Origin: Edaphobacillus lindanitolerans
GTDB taxonomy: Bacteria; Bacillota; Bacilli; Bacillales_A; Planococcaceae
Assembly: GCF_900156305.1 (NCBI RefSeq)
Contig: NZ_FTPL01000001.1
Location: forward strand, 1,178,001 to 1,242,000
Reading direction: 5' to 3'
Length of the DNA: 64,000 nucleotides
Positions within the stretch are counted from its first letter, which is position 1; the number at the start of each line of letters is the position of its first letter. The notes beneath the pieces are model-generated. The model saw only the letters and a program-made list of their open reading frames with translations. It had not been told where the DNA came from and made no database searches. Made by a program: the position numbers and the translations under genes. Below, one piece after another: positions 1-8,725 of this stretch.

Positions 1-1109
1 TAACTCCGGACAACAGGCAGATAGAAGTCATCGACGACTCCCACAATGCAGCCATTCCGTCCATGATCAATGCCATACAGGCATTCAAGGCAAAGCGTCC
101 CTTTTATAGAGGCCGCGGCCTGCTCGTGCTTGGGCAGGTGGCGGATCTTGGCAAGCAGGCCGAATCACTGCACGAGAAGCTGCTTCCGGTCATCCTCGAT
201 TCAGGGGCTGATTTCGTGTTTGGACACGGGCCGCTTATGCGCAATGCCATCAAACAATTGCCGGAAGGAAAAATTGGAGGCTGGTTCAATCACGCTCAGG
301 ATCTTGCCGCCCATCTTCCCTTATACTGTACGGACGATTCACTCGTACTGCTCAAGGGCTCTGTAACGGGATCCGACTTTTCTAAGACCGGGGAGCTGTT
401 TTCTTCGGAGGCCCGAAAATCAAAATCTCTCCTGTTCCAGCCTACCGCCGTCCAATTGAGCGAAGTGCTCCAGCCTCATTGGGGTGCCCGGGTCTATGAA
501 TTAATCAATAGGAAAAAACCTCTCCTGACGTCCGGCAATGCGGATTCACGTTCAATAGAGGGATTGGCACCGCTTCTTCTGTGGGAAGCTGCCCAAAGCA
601 AAAGAGCGGACTGGCCGGATGCCGTGGAGCTTCAGGCATGGCCGACGAACCCGGCTGTCTCGAGAACCGGAAGAGAGCTGAGAACGGGGAATTTGTTTTC
701 ATTCACAGAAATGGTGGAGGAACTGACTTTCTCTCCGCATCCGAGCCTCGTTTTTGAAGTGGCCAACAGGCTGTTCGGCAATCGGAGGCTGGCCATGCAG
801 GCCGTCACGAAAATCGCGGACCGGCTTGGACTCGGCACCTCAGCGGCATTAAACCTGACCGGCCGATACCGCAAGAAAGAGGTTCAGGGTTTCGGTCTTG
901 ACGATCTCGCGCAGATCGGGAAACACTTGAGCAACCGCGCTTCGCTGATGCCGCTTCTGCCTATTGAATCCCCCAATGAAGTTCGCGGACTGGTCACCGG
1001 AAGACTTCGTCTTTCCTGTGTTGCCTACTCATCAGGCAAGCTGTGTACCATCACCGGTGCCCGGACGGAAGGCGAGCTCGCTCATCTGCTAGGCGACCTA
1101 TTGGGATAA
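1..1109 (+). CDS. Mur-ligase-like protein, 5' end outside the window
   Basis: The reading frame is open from base 3 through the first ATG at 63, so the gene starts upstream of the window. The first visible residues read IDDSHNAAIPSMINAIQAF, which matches the start of the MurF-type C-terminal ligase domain (the DxYNANPxSM motif). About 130 residues of Rossmann-like Mur C-domain follow (LLVLGQVADLGKQAESLHE). MurF-family enzymes add D-Ala-D-Ala or other amino acids in an ATP-dependent ligation, but the ATP-binding central domain is not in view. The remaining ~215 residues are a second domain I do not recognise. It is followed 51 bp later by a small membrane-protein gene. Activity on cell-wall or capsule precursors is inference. 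Confidence 0.6.
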   Translation, partial: TPDNRQIEVIDDSHNAAIPSMINAIQAFKAKRPFYRGRGLLVLGQVADLGKQAESLHEKLLPVILDSGADFVFGHGPLMRNAIKQLPEGKIGGWFNHAQDLAAHLPLYCTDDSLVLLKGSVTGSDFSKTGELFSSEARKSKSLLFQPTAVQLSEVLQPHWGARVYELINRKKPLLTSGNADSRSIEGLAPLLLWEAAQSKRADWPDAVELQAWPTNPAVSRTGRELRTGNLFSFTEMVEELTFSPHPSLVFEVANRLFGNRRLAMQAVTKIADRLGLGTSAALNLTGRYRKKEVQGFGLDDLAQIGKHLSNRASLMPLLPIESPNEVRGLVTGRLRLSCVAYSSGKLCTITGARTEGELAHLLGDLLG

Positions 1110-1160
1110 AATACATCTGCACGGAGCTAATGTGCCGGAAAGAAAGGAACGGGGGAAACA

Positions 1161-1376
1161 TTGAAAGAACCTTCGGATTACACGGAGCAGGAACTCGATG
1201 CAAGGAATCAAAACATCGAGGAGGAACTGGTTCGGTTGCAGGAGATGGAAGACGAGGAATCCCAGGCAGAAGAGCACCCGCCCAAAAACCGGATATTCGA
1301 AATTCTGGTCTTGGGCCTGCTCATTGTCATCATCCTATCGAATGTCTTTCTTTTATTCGTGAAAATTTTCGGTTAA
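1161..1376 (+). CDS. small single-pass membrane protein
   Basis: A 71-residue protein with a TTG start at 1161, chosen because the purine-rich run AAAGGAACGGGGG lies just upstream. The N-terminal ~45 residues are acidic and predicted cytoplasmic (KEPSDYTEQELDARNQN...). One hydrophobic helix lies near the C-terminus (roughly residues 48-70, ILVLGLLIVIILSNVFLLFV). It sits 51 bp after the Mur-ligase-like gene and ends at a terminator, so the two are probably co-transcribed. I do not recognise a family. It may be a membrane partner of the upstream enzyme, but nothing in the sequence proves that. Confidence 0.6.
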   Translation: MKEPSDYTEQELDARNQNIEEELVRLQEMEDEESQAEEHPPKNRIFEILVLGLLIVIILSNVFLLFVKIFG

Positions 1377-1379
1377 ACC

Positions 1380-1430
1380 AAACAGGCAGCCCGGCCAGTC
1401 TCCAAACGGACTGTACGGCTGCCTGTTTTC
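1380..1430. terminator. bidirectional intrinsic terminator
   Basis: A perfect 12-bp stem pairs 1380-1391 (AAACAGGCAGCC) with 1417-1428, with a further CAGTC/GACTG stem in the loop and T-runs on both sides. It separates the convergent genes ending at 1376 and 1443. Confidence 0.85.
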
Positions 1431-1442
1431 CAATATGACCCT

Positions 1443-3167
1443 TTAGATTTTTATCATTTCCGGTTCATAACCAATGGGTAAATCCGGTAAACGATCATGA
1501 TAGTATTGACAATAACCCGATAAATAGTGCTCTACGTCATCAATTCTTACCCGGAACGAATGATGGCGGATGAAAAACCCGTCAAGAACCAGTCCGGGCT
1601 GTTTCATGTACATGGCCAGCTCGGGATAAAAGTACCCAACCCGCTGATATTCAGCCCTCCGTTCGATGGTATCTTCGAGGTCCTTCACATTGAAGGTATC
1701 AAGCAGCCCGTGCTGTCCTTGCCGTTGCATGGTCTTGATCATCTTGTAGGCGGCCATCGTCAGTTCAAGGAATGTCGGGTAAGTCGTCTCCCGGTGGTAA
1801 ATGAAACCGAGTTTGTCCTGGCAATTTTTCAAACCAAATTCGAAGTAAGTGGGTTCCGGTTCGTATAGGGTCAGTTCGTTGACCGCATAACTGAGCCAGT
1901 GATCATGATGGGTCCAATAGCGGTTCCTAATAAAATAATCGAATGAAGCTTTCGCTTCCTGCAGCCATTCCGGCTGCCTGTCAATTGCGTAAAGGCGCAG
2001 GAGAGCGAATACCGCTTCCCCCTCATAATAGATGATCCGGTGCAGTTCCTTGATCTCAAGTGAAGGATAGCTCAGCACATGAACAAATCCCCCGCTGACC
2101 GTTTTCATCTTGATGATCCCTTTGGCGAGTGCCCGGGCTTCGGTTATGTATCGCTTGCTCCCTGTTACATCCATATATTTCGATAAGGCCAGGATGGCGG
2201 TTGCATTTGAACCCAGTTTTATCTCACTGCCGTTCGCGTAGTCTACGATAAATGCCGTTTTTTCGGTGCCTTCATTTTTGTAAACAAGCGCTTCCCGGAT
2301 CAGGTATTCAAGCCCCCGCTCAACGGCTTCCATCGTCTCTTTCTTCCCCGTCACCTCATATCCCTCAAGCATGGCGTACAGTGAACTTGCATGGCGAAGA
2401 ATATTGTAAGTTCCGATCCGCTTGGCGAAAGCAGCAAAATAACCATACTCAAACTGACCATCCTGTTTGACATTCCGGGTTAGAAAACCGGTCGAGCCTT
2501 CGATCAGATGCCGGATTTCTTCGCGTTTATCGGTTGCCAGGCGTATGCCGTTCGTTCGGTCACCGTTGTAAAGAGGCCGGATTTGTCCGGTTTCCCTCTC
2601 CGCAAAAGCCGCCATTGTCCGGAAGATCCATACCTCACTGTCCCGCAGTGCGTGTGTTGAGAAAATGGCCGCCCGGCTGTCCCGATAGCTCAGGTAACGG
2701 TTAATATTTTGATCATCCAGTGCCAGCGGTTGTTTGGGTGCCGCTTTGATCATTGCATTGCCATTGATCTCTTGTTCCAAGAATGCCGTCCGGAATTCCC
2801 CGTCAAAGGATATCCCATGACGGAAATAGTTTTTCCTCGTTTTCTTAATCAACAGATCCAGCTCCGAGAAAGGCATAGCCCGTTTCTCGCTCACGACATC
2901 CACCTTGATCCAATCAGGCATCAAATTGTTCTTCGTTACAAGCTGTTCTGCCTTGCCGGATACCCGATCAAAAGCTTGCCGGAAATCTGACGATGCCGCT
3001 TTAACGACTTTTGCCCGGATAGTGGGATTGCCGATTGACAGAAAAACAATCCACTGAGTCTCTTCCAAAGTGCCTGCCGGCTTGAGCTCGCCGTTCCTGA
3101 TCTTCTCCAAGAAGTACTGTTCCAGTTCGGACAATCTCCTTTGAAGGTACGCCCTGTTGGTCTCCAT
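1443..3167 (-). CDS. 574-residue protein of unknown function, helical-toroid type
   Basis: The N-terminal ~150 residues are charged (METNRAYLQRRLSELEQYF). The rest is made of alternating amphipathic helices with aromatic pairs (SLYAMLEGYEVTGKKETMEAVERGLEYLI, AVFALLRLYAIDRQPEWLQEA, YYEGEAVFAL), as in (alpha/alpha)-toroid enzymes such as six-hairpin glycosidases and sugar epimerases. There is no signal peptide or membrane segment, so it should be cytoplasmic. It is convergent with the Mur-ligase-like operon and shares its terminator. The ATG at 3167 is preceded by AGGGG sequences but the spacing is not ideal. The fold assignment is inference from helix pattern; no catalytic motif could be named. 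Confidence 0.6.
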   Translation of the reverse strand: METNRAYLQRRLSELEQYFLEKIRNGELKPAGTLEETQWIVFLSIGNPTIRAKVVKAASSDFRQAFDRVSGKAEQLVTKNNLMPDWIKVDVVSEKRAMPFSELDLLIKKTRKNYFRHGISFDGEFRTAFLEQEINGNAMIKAAPKQPLALDDQNINRYLSYRDSRAAIFSTHALRDSEVWIFRTMAAFAERETGQIRPLYNGDRTNGIRLATDKREEIRHLIEGSTGFLTRNVKQDGQFEYGYFAAFAKRIGTYNILRHASSLYAMLEGYEVTGKKETMEAVERGLEYLIREALVYKNEGTEKTAFIVDYANGSEIKLGSNATAILALSKYMDVTGSKRYITEARALAKGIIKMKTVSGGFVHVLSYPSLEIKELHRIIYYEGEAVFALLRLYAIDRQPEWLQEAKASFDYFIRNRYWTHHDHWLSYAVNELTLYEPEPTYFEFGLKNCQDKLGFIYHRETTYPTFLELTMAAYKMIKTMQRQGQHGLLDTFNVKDLEDTIERRAEYQRVGYFYPELAMYMKQPGLVLDGFFIRHHSFRVRIDDVEHYLSGYCQYYHDRLPDLPIGYEPEMIKI

Positions 3168-3356
3168 CCCCTATGCCGCCCCCTGACTGTCATTGACTGT
3201 TTGACCTATTATTCTATATAAGTTGCAAGAAACTTTCTACATCGGACGGAAAATGGCATTTCTTTATGAAACGATAAAATGGAAAAGGTGAACCGTTCCG
3301 TCCCACTGTTGAGTGGTAGGATTGATTCAGTGATGGGAACTATTCGGTTGAAAGAG

Positions 3357-3392
3357 CACAAAAAAGCAGCCCCCGCATGGAGGCTGCTTTTC
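3357..3392 (-). terminator. terminator of PepSY gene
   Basis: AAAAAGCAGCC (3361-3371) pairs with GGCTGCTTTT (3382-3391). Read on the minus strand it is followed by a T-run, about 60 bp downstream of the PepSY stop codon at 3450. Confidence 0.8.
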
Positions 3393-3449
3393 CGGCTATG
3401 ACATCCGTTCGGCTGGCAATCAAAACGACTTCTTTGTGCCGGAACCGGA

Positions 3450-4046
3450 TCAGTCGAGTTCTTCCTTTTCAAAATCAACGATATTGCCGGTCTCGGCATC
3501 GATATCGAGTTCATATTCGAACGTGCCGTCATGGAGTTCGAGTTCGTAGACGGGATGGCGGTCGTCGCGATCCAGTTCCACTTCAATCACCTTTGCGTTC
3601 CCGCCGGCTTTTTCAATGGCGATGTTCATTGCTTCGTCCCGCGTGATCAGTCCGGCAGCGGGTTCATCTTCATTGAATTCATCATCGTCCCGCTCATGCC
3701 GGTCGCCGTCGTCATTCCGATCTTCCCGCTCGAGCTTCAGCACTTCGCCCGTGGCGGCATCAATATCGACCTCGGCTTCGCCCTGATCGGTGAGAAGTTC
3801 AAGCTCATACATCCGGTCGCCGCGGTCCAGTTCCAGTTCACGCACATCCCCTCCGCCGGCTGCGCCGACGGCAATGTCCTTGGCTTCATCTGCGGAAATC
3901 CAGCCGGCCGTCTTGCCCATCACCTTCGACTGCACAGTCTGAACGGGAGCCAATTCGCCCGGCTCCGCATTGTTCGCCGCGAATGCCACGCCTCCGATGG
4001 CGAGCGCGCCTGCAGCAACCGGTGCAACGATCCATCTCTTCCTCAT
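3450..4046 (-). CDS. secreted protein with two PepSY domains
   Basis: A 198-residue protein with an N-terminal signal segment (RKRWIVAPVAAGALAIGGVAFA) and two PepSY domains. The first covers about residues 50-107 (SADEAKDIAV...YELELLTDQGEAEVDIDAATGEVL) and the second about 132-195 (TRDEAMNIAIEKAGG...YELELHDGTFEYELDIDAETGNIV). They are joined by a very acidic linker. PepSY domains are thought to bind or inhibit secreted peptidases or act at the envelope. It lies downstream of a YkoG/YkoH-type system and a second PepSY protein, as in Bacillus ykoGHIJ, so it may be part of that regulon. The start is supported by an AGGAGGAG site. Confidence 0.85.
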   Translation of the reverse strand: MRKRWIVAPVAAGALAIGGVAFAANNAEPGELAPVQTVQSKVMGKTAGWISADEAKDIAVGAAGGGDVRELELDRGDRMYELELLTDQGEAEVDIDAATGEVLKLEREDRNDDGDRHERDDDEFNEDEPAAGLITRDEAMNIAIEKAGGNAKVIEVELDRDDRHPVYELELHDGTFEYELDIDAETGNIVDFEKEELD

Positions 4047-4167
4047 TTGATCTCCTCCTGAATGATGTTGATTTTACTATATCCCGCCAAGATGAGACCC
4101 CGGTGAGGGGAAGATTAGAATTTGGTGAGAAGCAGGTTGGCGCAAGCCTTTTGTGCGAACCCGTGCC

Positions 4168-4512
4168 TCATTTCATCGCGTTTCGGACCCGCTCCGGGAT
4201 CATCACGACTTCCGTCTTGAGGTCGACCGGACGGAAATCCGGGTCGATGCAGGCATCCCAATACTCGAGATGTTTCTTGTCGATCCAATGCTCGGACTCT
4301 TCCACATCGATGCCGCCTTCTCCCTGGACCGCATACCAGTACAAATACTCATCGCCGTTCAATTCCTCTCGGAAGATGGTCTCGACCCACATTTTTTCCC
4401 CTTCAAGCGTGACGAGCACATCGTCCATATGCTCATTCAGGAACCGGAGCCATTCGTCGACGGTCTCCGATTTGCCGGGCTTCACCCGGAACCTTGTCAA
4501 TTCTACATTCAT
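4168..4512 (-). CDS. DUF6176 family protein
   Basis: A 114-residue cytoplasmic protein. I chose the ATG at 4512 rather than the upstream one at 4566 because AGGGGG lies 7-8 bases before it and the protein then begins MNVELTRFRVKPGK, the usual family start. Conserved stretches include VTLEGEKMWVETIF and EYLYWYAVQGEGG. The size and motifs fit the DUF6176 ferredoxin-like family of Bacillales, whose function is unknown. It is transcribed in the same direction as the neighbouring PepSY genes, 46 bp after the longer one. Confidence 0.8.
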   Translation of the reverse strand: MNVELTRFRVKPGKSETVDEWLRFLNEHMDDVLVTLEGEKMWVETIFREELNGDEYLYWYAVQGEGGIDVEESEHWIDKKHLEYWDACIDPDFRPVDLKTEVVMIPERVRNAMK

Positions 4513-4558
4513 GTTTGCTTCCCCCTGGTTAAAAGGGACGTTTTTTGCATCCCTTTTA

Positions 4559-5362
4559 TCAATCATCCCACACGACGGACATCACTTTTCGGGTAATCGC
4601 ATGGATCTGGACTTCGGCGTCCATGTCTCCTGCTTCGATTTCGACAATATAATAGCCGCCGTCGTCGGATTCCTCATAGTCCACGTCATCCAGTTCCCCG
4701 CTCACTTCTTTCAGTGCGATTGCGGCGGCTTCGTTTTCGGTGATCCGGACGGTCCTGGCCGGCGGCGGGCTGTCTTGATTGTCCCCCCGGCCGGCGGTGT
4801 TCCGGTTCCCGTTATTATTTTCGCCCTGCCCGGCTCCGGTTCCGTTGTTTGCTGCCGGTTTTCCGGCGACCGTTCGGTCCTCGGGCGTCTCCTCCTGTCC
4901 GGCAGGCGTTTTTTCGGTGACTTTTTCTTTGATCTCGCCGGTCAACGCATCAACCTGGACGTCCGTGAAGTGCGTATCCTTCTCCACTTTCGCATAATAC
5001 ATTCCATCTTTCAGGGCGAGTCCCGTCGGCTCGGCGCTATAGCGCTCAGTGAGCTTTTCTTTGATCTCCTTTTCCGGGATCAGTTCAGGGCTTGCGGTCT
5101 TTTCGAGCGAAATGACGGCCCCGCCGTCAGAGTCGACAACGGCCAGAAATTCACCGTCACGGCGCTCCAAGGTCACCCGGTAGACGTTGCCGTCATCCCG
5201 GATATCCGTCACTTCCGCGCCATACATGTCTTTGAGCTTTTTCTCAATGTCTTCTGCCGCGAGTGCTTCCCCGCCGTTACGGAATGCCAGGACAGCCACG
5301 ATGGCGATGATGACGGCCGCCGCTGTGAACGCCGCCGGCAGCAACCATTTCGGTTTCGTCAT
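4559..5362 (-). CDS. membrane-anchored PepSY protein
   Basis: The start at 5362 (MTKPKWLLPAAF) has GGAGGAG six bases upstream; an in-frame ATG at 5392 lacks a good site. A transmembrane anchor (residues ~7-28) is followed by PepSY-like repeats at about 35-90, 95-150 and 205-265, the last reading ITENEAAAIALKEVSGELDDVDYEE. A low-complexity linker rich in N, G, T and P lies between the second and third. It follows the sensor kinase gene on the same strand across a 21-bp repeat array. An envelope or quality-control role together with that kinase is inference from the Bacillus ykoGHIJ arrangement. Confidence 0.8.
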   Translation of the reverse strand: MTKPKWLLPAAFTAAAVIIAIVAVLAFRNGGEALAAEDIEKKLKDMYGAEVTDIRDDGNVYRVTLERRDGEFLAVVDSDGGAVISLEKTASPELIPEKEIKEKLTERYSAEPTGLALKDGMYYAKVEKDTHFTDVQVDALTGEIKEKVTEKTPAGQEETPEDRTVAGKPAANNGTGAGQGENNNGNRNTAGRGDNQDSPPPARTVRITENEAAAIALKEVSGELDDVDYEESDDGGYYIVEIEAGDMDAEVQIHAITRKVMSVVWDD

Positions 5363-5437
5363 GCCGTCTCCTCCTTCATTACCGTCCATCATACAGGGGC
5401 TAGATTAAAAATTGCTGAGAACCCTGATTTTTGGGGC

Positions 5438-5513
5438 GAGTGTTAAGCAACGGACCGTGAGTGTTAAGCAACTCCTCGCGAGTGTTAAGCAAGCCGTCCC
5501 GAGTGTTAAGCAA
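5438..5513 (+). repeat. 21-bp array, family A, 4 units
   Basis: GAGTGTTAAGCAA begins at 5438, 5459, 5480 and 5501, exactly 21 bp apart, each followed by 8 unrelated bases. The array lies 30 bp downstream of the kinase stop codon (minus strand), so in mRNA it reads as the complement TTGCTTAACACTC. Confidence 0.95.
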
Positions 5514-5542
5514 GCTGCCAAACCTGCCGGCCCGCCGCCCCC

Positions 5543-6901
5543 TCAGTTTCCACCACCTTGCTCCTTCGGCAGTCCGATCCGGAACACACTGCCGACACCG
5601 ATGACGCTTTCGGCAGTGAGCTCCGCTCCAAGCCCTTTGGATATTTCCTTCGCCAGTGCCAGGCCAAGGCCGGTGCCGCCGGTTTTGCGGTTCCGGTCGC
5701 TCCCGACCCGGTAAAACCGGTCGAACAGGTGGGGCCGGGCTTCTTCCGGGATGCCGGATCCGTGGTCAGCGACAGAGACGATGAGCTGCGGCCCGCCGCT
5801 GTCTTCGATCGTCACCTTCACCGGACCGTCGCTATATTTGCGCGCATTGTCCAATAAAATGAACAGGATCTGTTTCAGTTTCTCCGGGTCCGTTTCGGCA
5901 ATTGCATGGTCGGGGCCTTCGATGGAGAATTCCCGGTTGTACGTCTGGCGCATCGGCCGGACGGCTTCCTCGGCAAGGACCCGGACATCGGCCCTCTCAA
6001 ATTTGTATGAGTCGGCCTTGTCGGAGCGCGCCAGATCCAGGAGCTGCTGGGTGAGCATCTTCATGCGCACCGCTTCGCTTAAAATGGCTCCCACCGCCTC
6101 ATCCGCCACCGCCCGGTCGTCGAATCCGCGGCGCTTCAGGAGACGTGCATAGCTCTCGATGACGGTGATCGGCGTTTTCAATTCATGGGAGGCATCCGAC
6201 ACGAACCGCTCCTGTTTTTCATAGTTCCGGCCGAGCCTGTCCATCATGTCGTTGTAGGCGAGCGTCATCTCGTACAGTTCGTCCCGCCCGTTCTGCCCTT
6301 CGATTTTTTCATAGGTCCCGTCTTCGCGGTTCGCCCGCATCGTCCGGGTGAGCCGGTCGATCGGCAGCGTGACAATCCGGCCGAGTGCGACGCTGGAAGC
6401 GAACACCGCAATCATTGCGACAGACAGGATCCCGATCAGAATCCAGCGCAGAAGGGACAGGTTGTGTTCAATATCACCGGACAGCTGGGTAACATGGATC
6501 GTGGCGACCCCGCCTGCAGGATCTATGTATGGAAGCGACACGGTCAGCGCCGTCGTGCCGTCAACTTTCGTGAGCGTGTAGGGCTTGTCAGGATCTGTTT
6601 CCGGCTTGAATCCGCGGACGCGCTTGTCCGTATCGGCTAAAATCAAATTCTTCCCCTTATCATCGGCCACCAAAATGGCTCCCGTCGGCGGGGTATATGC
6701 GCGGACGACTTGCTGCCGGTCATCGAGTGGAGTGAGCTCGTTCAGACTTACCGTCAGCTCCTCCCCCCGTGCACGCAGCTGTTCCGCCTGCCGGTCATAC
6801 ATCATATCCGCAAACAGAAAATACACACCGATGCTCACCGCCGCGAGGATGATGAACATGAGAAGCGTCGTGAACACGTGGATCCGCGTCTTCAGCTTCA
6901 T
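5543..6901 (-). CDS. ykoH: sensor histidine kinase, YkoH-like
   Basis: A 452-residue membrane kinase. TM1 is at about 10-32, followed by an extracytoplasmic sensor of ~115 residues, TM2 at ~148-172, HAMP, and a HisKA H-box SHELKTPITVIES with the phospho-accepting His. The ATPase has N-box LLDNARKYSDGP, G1 DHGSGIP and G2 GGTGLGLALAKEI. It overlaps the response regulator gene by 4 bp, so translation is coupled. The length and the two downstream PepSY genes match the B. subtilis ykoGHIJ layout, which is why I use this symbol; it is a family assignment, not proven orthology. Confidence 0.85.
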   Translation of the reverse strand: MKLKTRIHVFTTLLMFIILAAVSIGVYFLFADMMYDRQAEQLRARGEELTVSLNELTPLDDRQQVVRAYTPPTGAILVADDKGKNLILADTDKRVRGFKPETDPDKPYTLTKVDGTTALTVSLPYIDPAGGVATIHVTQLSGDIEHNLSLLRWILIGILSVAMIAVFASSVALGRIVTLPIDRLTRTMRANREDGTYEKIEGQNGRDELYEMTLAYNDMMDRLGRNYEKQERFVSDASHELKTPITVIESYARLLKRRGFDDRAVADEAVGAILSEAVRMKMLTQQLLDLARSDKADSYKFERADVRVLAEEAVRPMRQTYNREFSIEGPDHAIAETDPEKLKQILFILLDNARKYSDGPVKVTIEDSGGPQLIVSVADHGSGIPEEARPHLFDRFYRVGSDRNRKTGGTGLGLALAKEISKGLGAELTAESVIGVGSVFRIGLPKEQGGGN

Positions 6902-7602
6902 TTCGCGCTTTCCTTCATGACGTAGCCGACGCCGCGCACCGTATGGATGAGCCCGTCGCCGATCTTCTTGCGCACGTAGCGGACATATACGTCGACGACA
7001 TTCGTGTCGCCGTAATAGTCAAAGCCCCAGACTGCATCGAGGAGCTGCGACCGCTCGAACACCTGATTCGGGTGCTTCAGGAAATGCAGCAGCAGATCAT
7101 ATTCACGCGGCGTCAGCTCGATTTCCCGCCCGTCTCGCGTCACTTCCCTCGTATGCTCATCAAGCGTCACTCCGCCGAACGAATGGATATGGTCGGGCTG
7201 TCCGCTCCCGGACGCCCCGCCGTTCCCGTTCAGCGTCTTCGCCGTCCTCAGCACCGCGCGGATCCGGGCAAGCAGTTCCTCAATTTCAAACGGCTTCGTC
7301 ACATAGTCGTTCGCCCCGAGATCGAGCCCCGCCACCTTGTCCTCCACGTCGTTCTTCGCCGTCAGCAAAATGACGGGCGCCGCCGGATCCGTCGCCCGGA
7401 TGCGCCTCAGCACATCGAGCCCGGACAGCCCCGGCAGCATGAGATCCAGCAGCACGAGGTCCCAGCCGCCTTCGCGGAAACGGATGAGCCCCTCATCCCC
7501 CGCATGCGCGACGCCGGCCTCATACCCTTCAAATTCCAGCTCGAGCTGCAGCACCCGGGCAATATTCTCTTCATCTTCCACAATCAAAATCCGTTCAGCC
7601 AT
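6898..7602 (-). CDS. ykoG: OmpR-family response regulator, YkoG-like
   Basis: A 234-residue regulator. The receiver domain (1-120) has the acidic pocket EDEE, phospho-acceptor Asp in LVLLDLMLPGLSG, the conserved T in VILLTAKND and K in DYVTKPF. A Gly/Ser linker follows, then a winged-helix DNA-binding domain (about 135-232) with TPREYDLLLHFLKHPNQVFERSQLLDAVWG. It is the first gene of a regulator-kinase pair and overlaps the kinase by 4 bp. It probably controls the PepSY genes downstream. Confidence 0.87.
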   Translation of the reverse strand: MAERILIVEDEENIARVLQLELEFEGYEAGVAHAGDEGLIRFREGGWDLVLLDLMLPGLSGLDVLRRIRATDPAAPVILLTAKNDVEDKVAGLDLGANDYVTKPFEIEELLARIRAVLRTAKTLNGNGGASGSGQPDHIHSFGGVTLDEHTREVTRDGREIELTPREYDLLLHFLKHPNQVFERSQLLDAVWGFDYYGDTNVVDVYVRYVRKKIGDGLIHTVRGVGYVMKESAK

Positions 7603-7791
7603 TCTCCCGAACCTCCTCGTGCCTCCTATTCTACTATAGCCTGCTTCCTTACGGTCACCCCGAGGGCGTATCGCCCGGCCCGGGCGGGTATGTCAGGGAA
7701 GACGGGCCGCGGGTCGGCTGAGCCGATCGGGCTGCGTAGATTGGAGCGTTCGGTGGTAGACTGAGAATATCAATGAGAGGGAGTGGTAGTT

Positions 7792-8526
7792 GTGAAGGTC
7801 ATTCCGGTGGGGATCTGGGGCGGTTATCCGAAGGCGGAGTCTGCGACGTCGTCGTTTCTGATCGAGCATGACGGGTTCAAGGTGCTGTTCGACTGCGGGA
7901 GCGGGGTACTGTCGCAGGTGCAGCGGTACATCACGCTCGATGAGATCGATGCGCTCGTGGTGAGCCATTATCACGCGGATCATGTGGCGGATATCGGGAG
8001 CCTGCAGTACCATCACCTGATTTCGTACTATACGGGAAAACCCGTGCGGAAGCTGGACATCTATGGTCATGATCGGGACGCGGAGGGCTTCGCCGGGCTG
8101 AGCTACAAGGAGGTCACCGCGGGACGGGTGATCGCGCCGGGCGAGCGGTATGAAATCGGCCCGTTTTCGGTGACCTTCGCGGAGACCGTGCACCCGGTGT
8201 ATTGCCTGGCCGCACGGTTTGAGGCGGACGGCAAGGCGGTCGTCTTCACGGCGGACACGGAGTTCTTTGAGGGGCTGGCGGAGTTTGCGTCCGGTGCCGA
8301 TCTTCTGGTGAGCGAGGCGAACCTGTATGAAGAGTACAAAGGAAAGTCGCCGGGGCACATGGCCGGCAGCGAGGCGGGCGAACTGGCGCGGCTCGCGGAT
8401 GCGAAGCGCTTGCTGCTGACCCACCTTCCGCAGGACGGCGACGTCCAGGTGATCCGCGCCGCCGCCATGGACGCATTCGGCGGCAGCACCGAACTGGCGG
8501 AACCGGGCAGCGTGGTGGAGATTTGA
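7792..8526 (+). CDS. MBL-fold metallohydrolase, YhfI/RNase Z-like
   Basis: The GTG at 7792 is preferred over the GTG at 7783 because AGAGGGAG lies at good spacing only for the later one, and the protein then starts MKVIPVGIWGGYP. The zinc ligands are visible in SHYHADHVAD, in the His of ETVHPVY, the Asp of FTADTEFF and the His of LLTHLP. The length of 244 residues and the IDCGSGVLSQ-like motif (FDCGSGVLSQVQRY) fit the YhfI group of beta-lactamase-fold hydrolases. The substrate is unknown. It is a monocistronic gene divergent from ykoGH. Confidence 0.85.
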   Translation: MKVIPVGIWGGYPKAESATSSFLIEHDGFKVLFDCGSGVLSQVQRYITLDEIDALVVSHYHADHVADIGSLQYHHLISYYTGKPVRKLDIYGHDRDAEGFAGLSYKEVTAGRVIAPGERYEIGPFSVTFAETVHPVYCLAARFEADGKAVVFTADTEFFEGLAEFASGADLLVSEANLYEEYKGKSPGHMAGSEAGELARLADAKRLLLTHLPQDGDVQVIRAAAMDAFGGSTELAEPGSVVEI

Positions 8527-8570
8527 TGGCGAGCGTTTGGATTCGCTCCAGCGAACCCTCCAACAGCATG

Positions 8571-8607
8571 AAAAAGAAGCTTTCGGCTGCCGGCCGAAAG
8601 CTTTCTT
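8571..8607. terminator. hairpin terminator overlapping a repeat array
   Basis: AAGAAGCTTTCGGC (8574-8587) pairs with GCCGAAAGCTTTCTT (8593-8607) with one bulged base. T-rich tails occur on both strands, so it can stop the MBL gene (plus) and the NERD gene (minus). Its plus-strand tail is also the first unit of the next array. Confidence 0.75.
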
Positions 8608-8698
8608 AACGTTTGGGCAGCCTTTCTTAACATTCGGAGGCTCCTTCTTAACGTTCGGGCGTCCTTTCTTAACATTCGGCGGCCATTGCTTAACATTC
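8602..8698 (-). repeat. 21-bp array, family A, 5 units
   Basis: The units, read on plus as (T/C)TNCTTAACRTTY, begin at 8602, 8623, 8644, 8665 and 8686, each exactly 21 bp apart. On the minus strand each is GAATGTTAAG-like. The array lies between the NERD stop at 8726 and the terminator hairpin. Several units have AAGAA in place of AAGCAA. Confidence 0.93.
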
Positions 8699-8725
8699 AT
8701 GCCAGAACTGTCTCAGGCTGCGCCT

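Noticed and set aside
5438-5513. Possible CRISPR array
   Set aside because: Repeats are 13 bp and spacers 8 bp, far too short, with no cas genes in the window.
7783-7792. Start of the MBL gene at GTG 7783
   Set aside because: The ribosome site AGAGGGAG would touch it; GTG 7792 has normal spacing and the family N-terminus.
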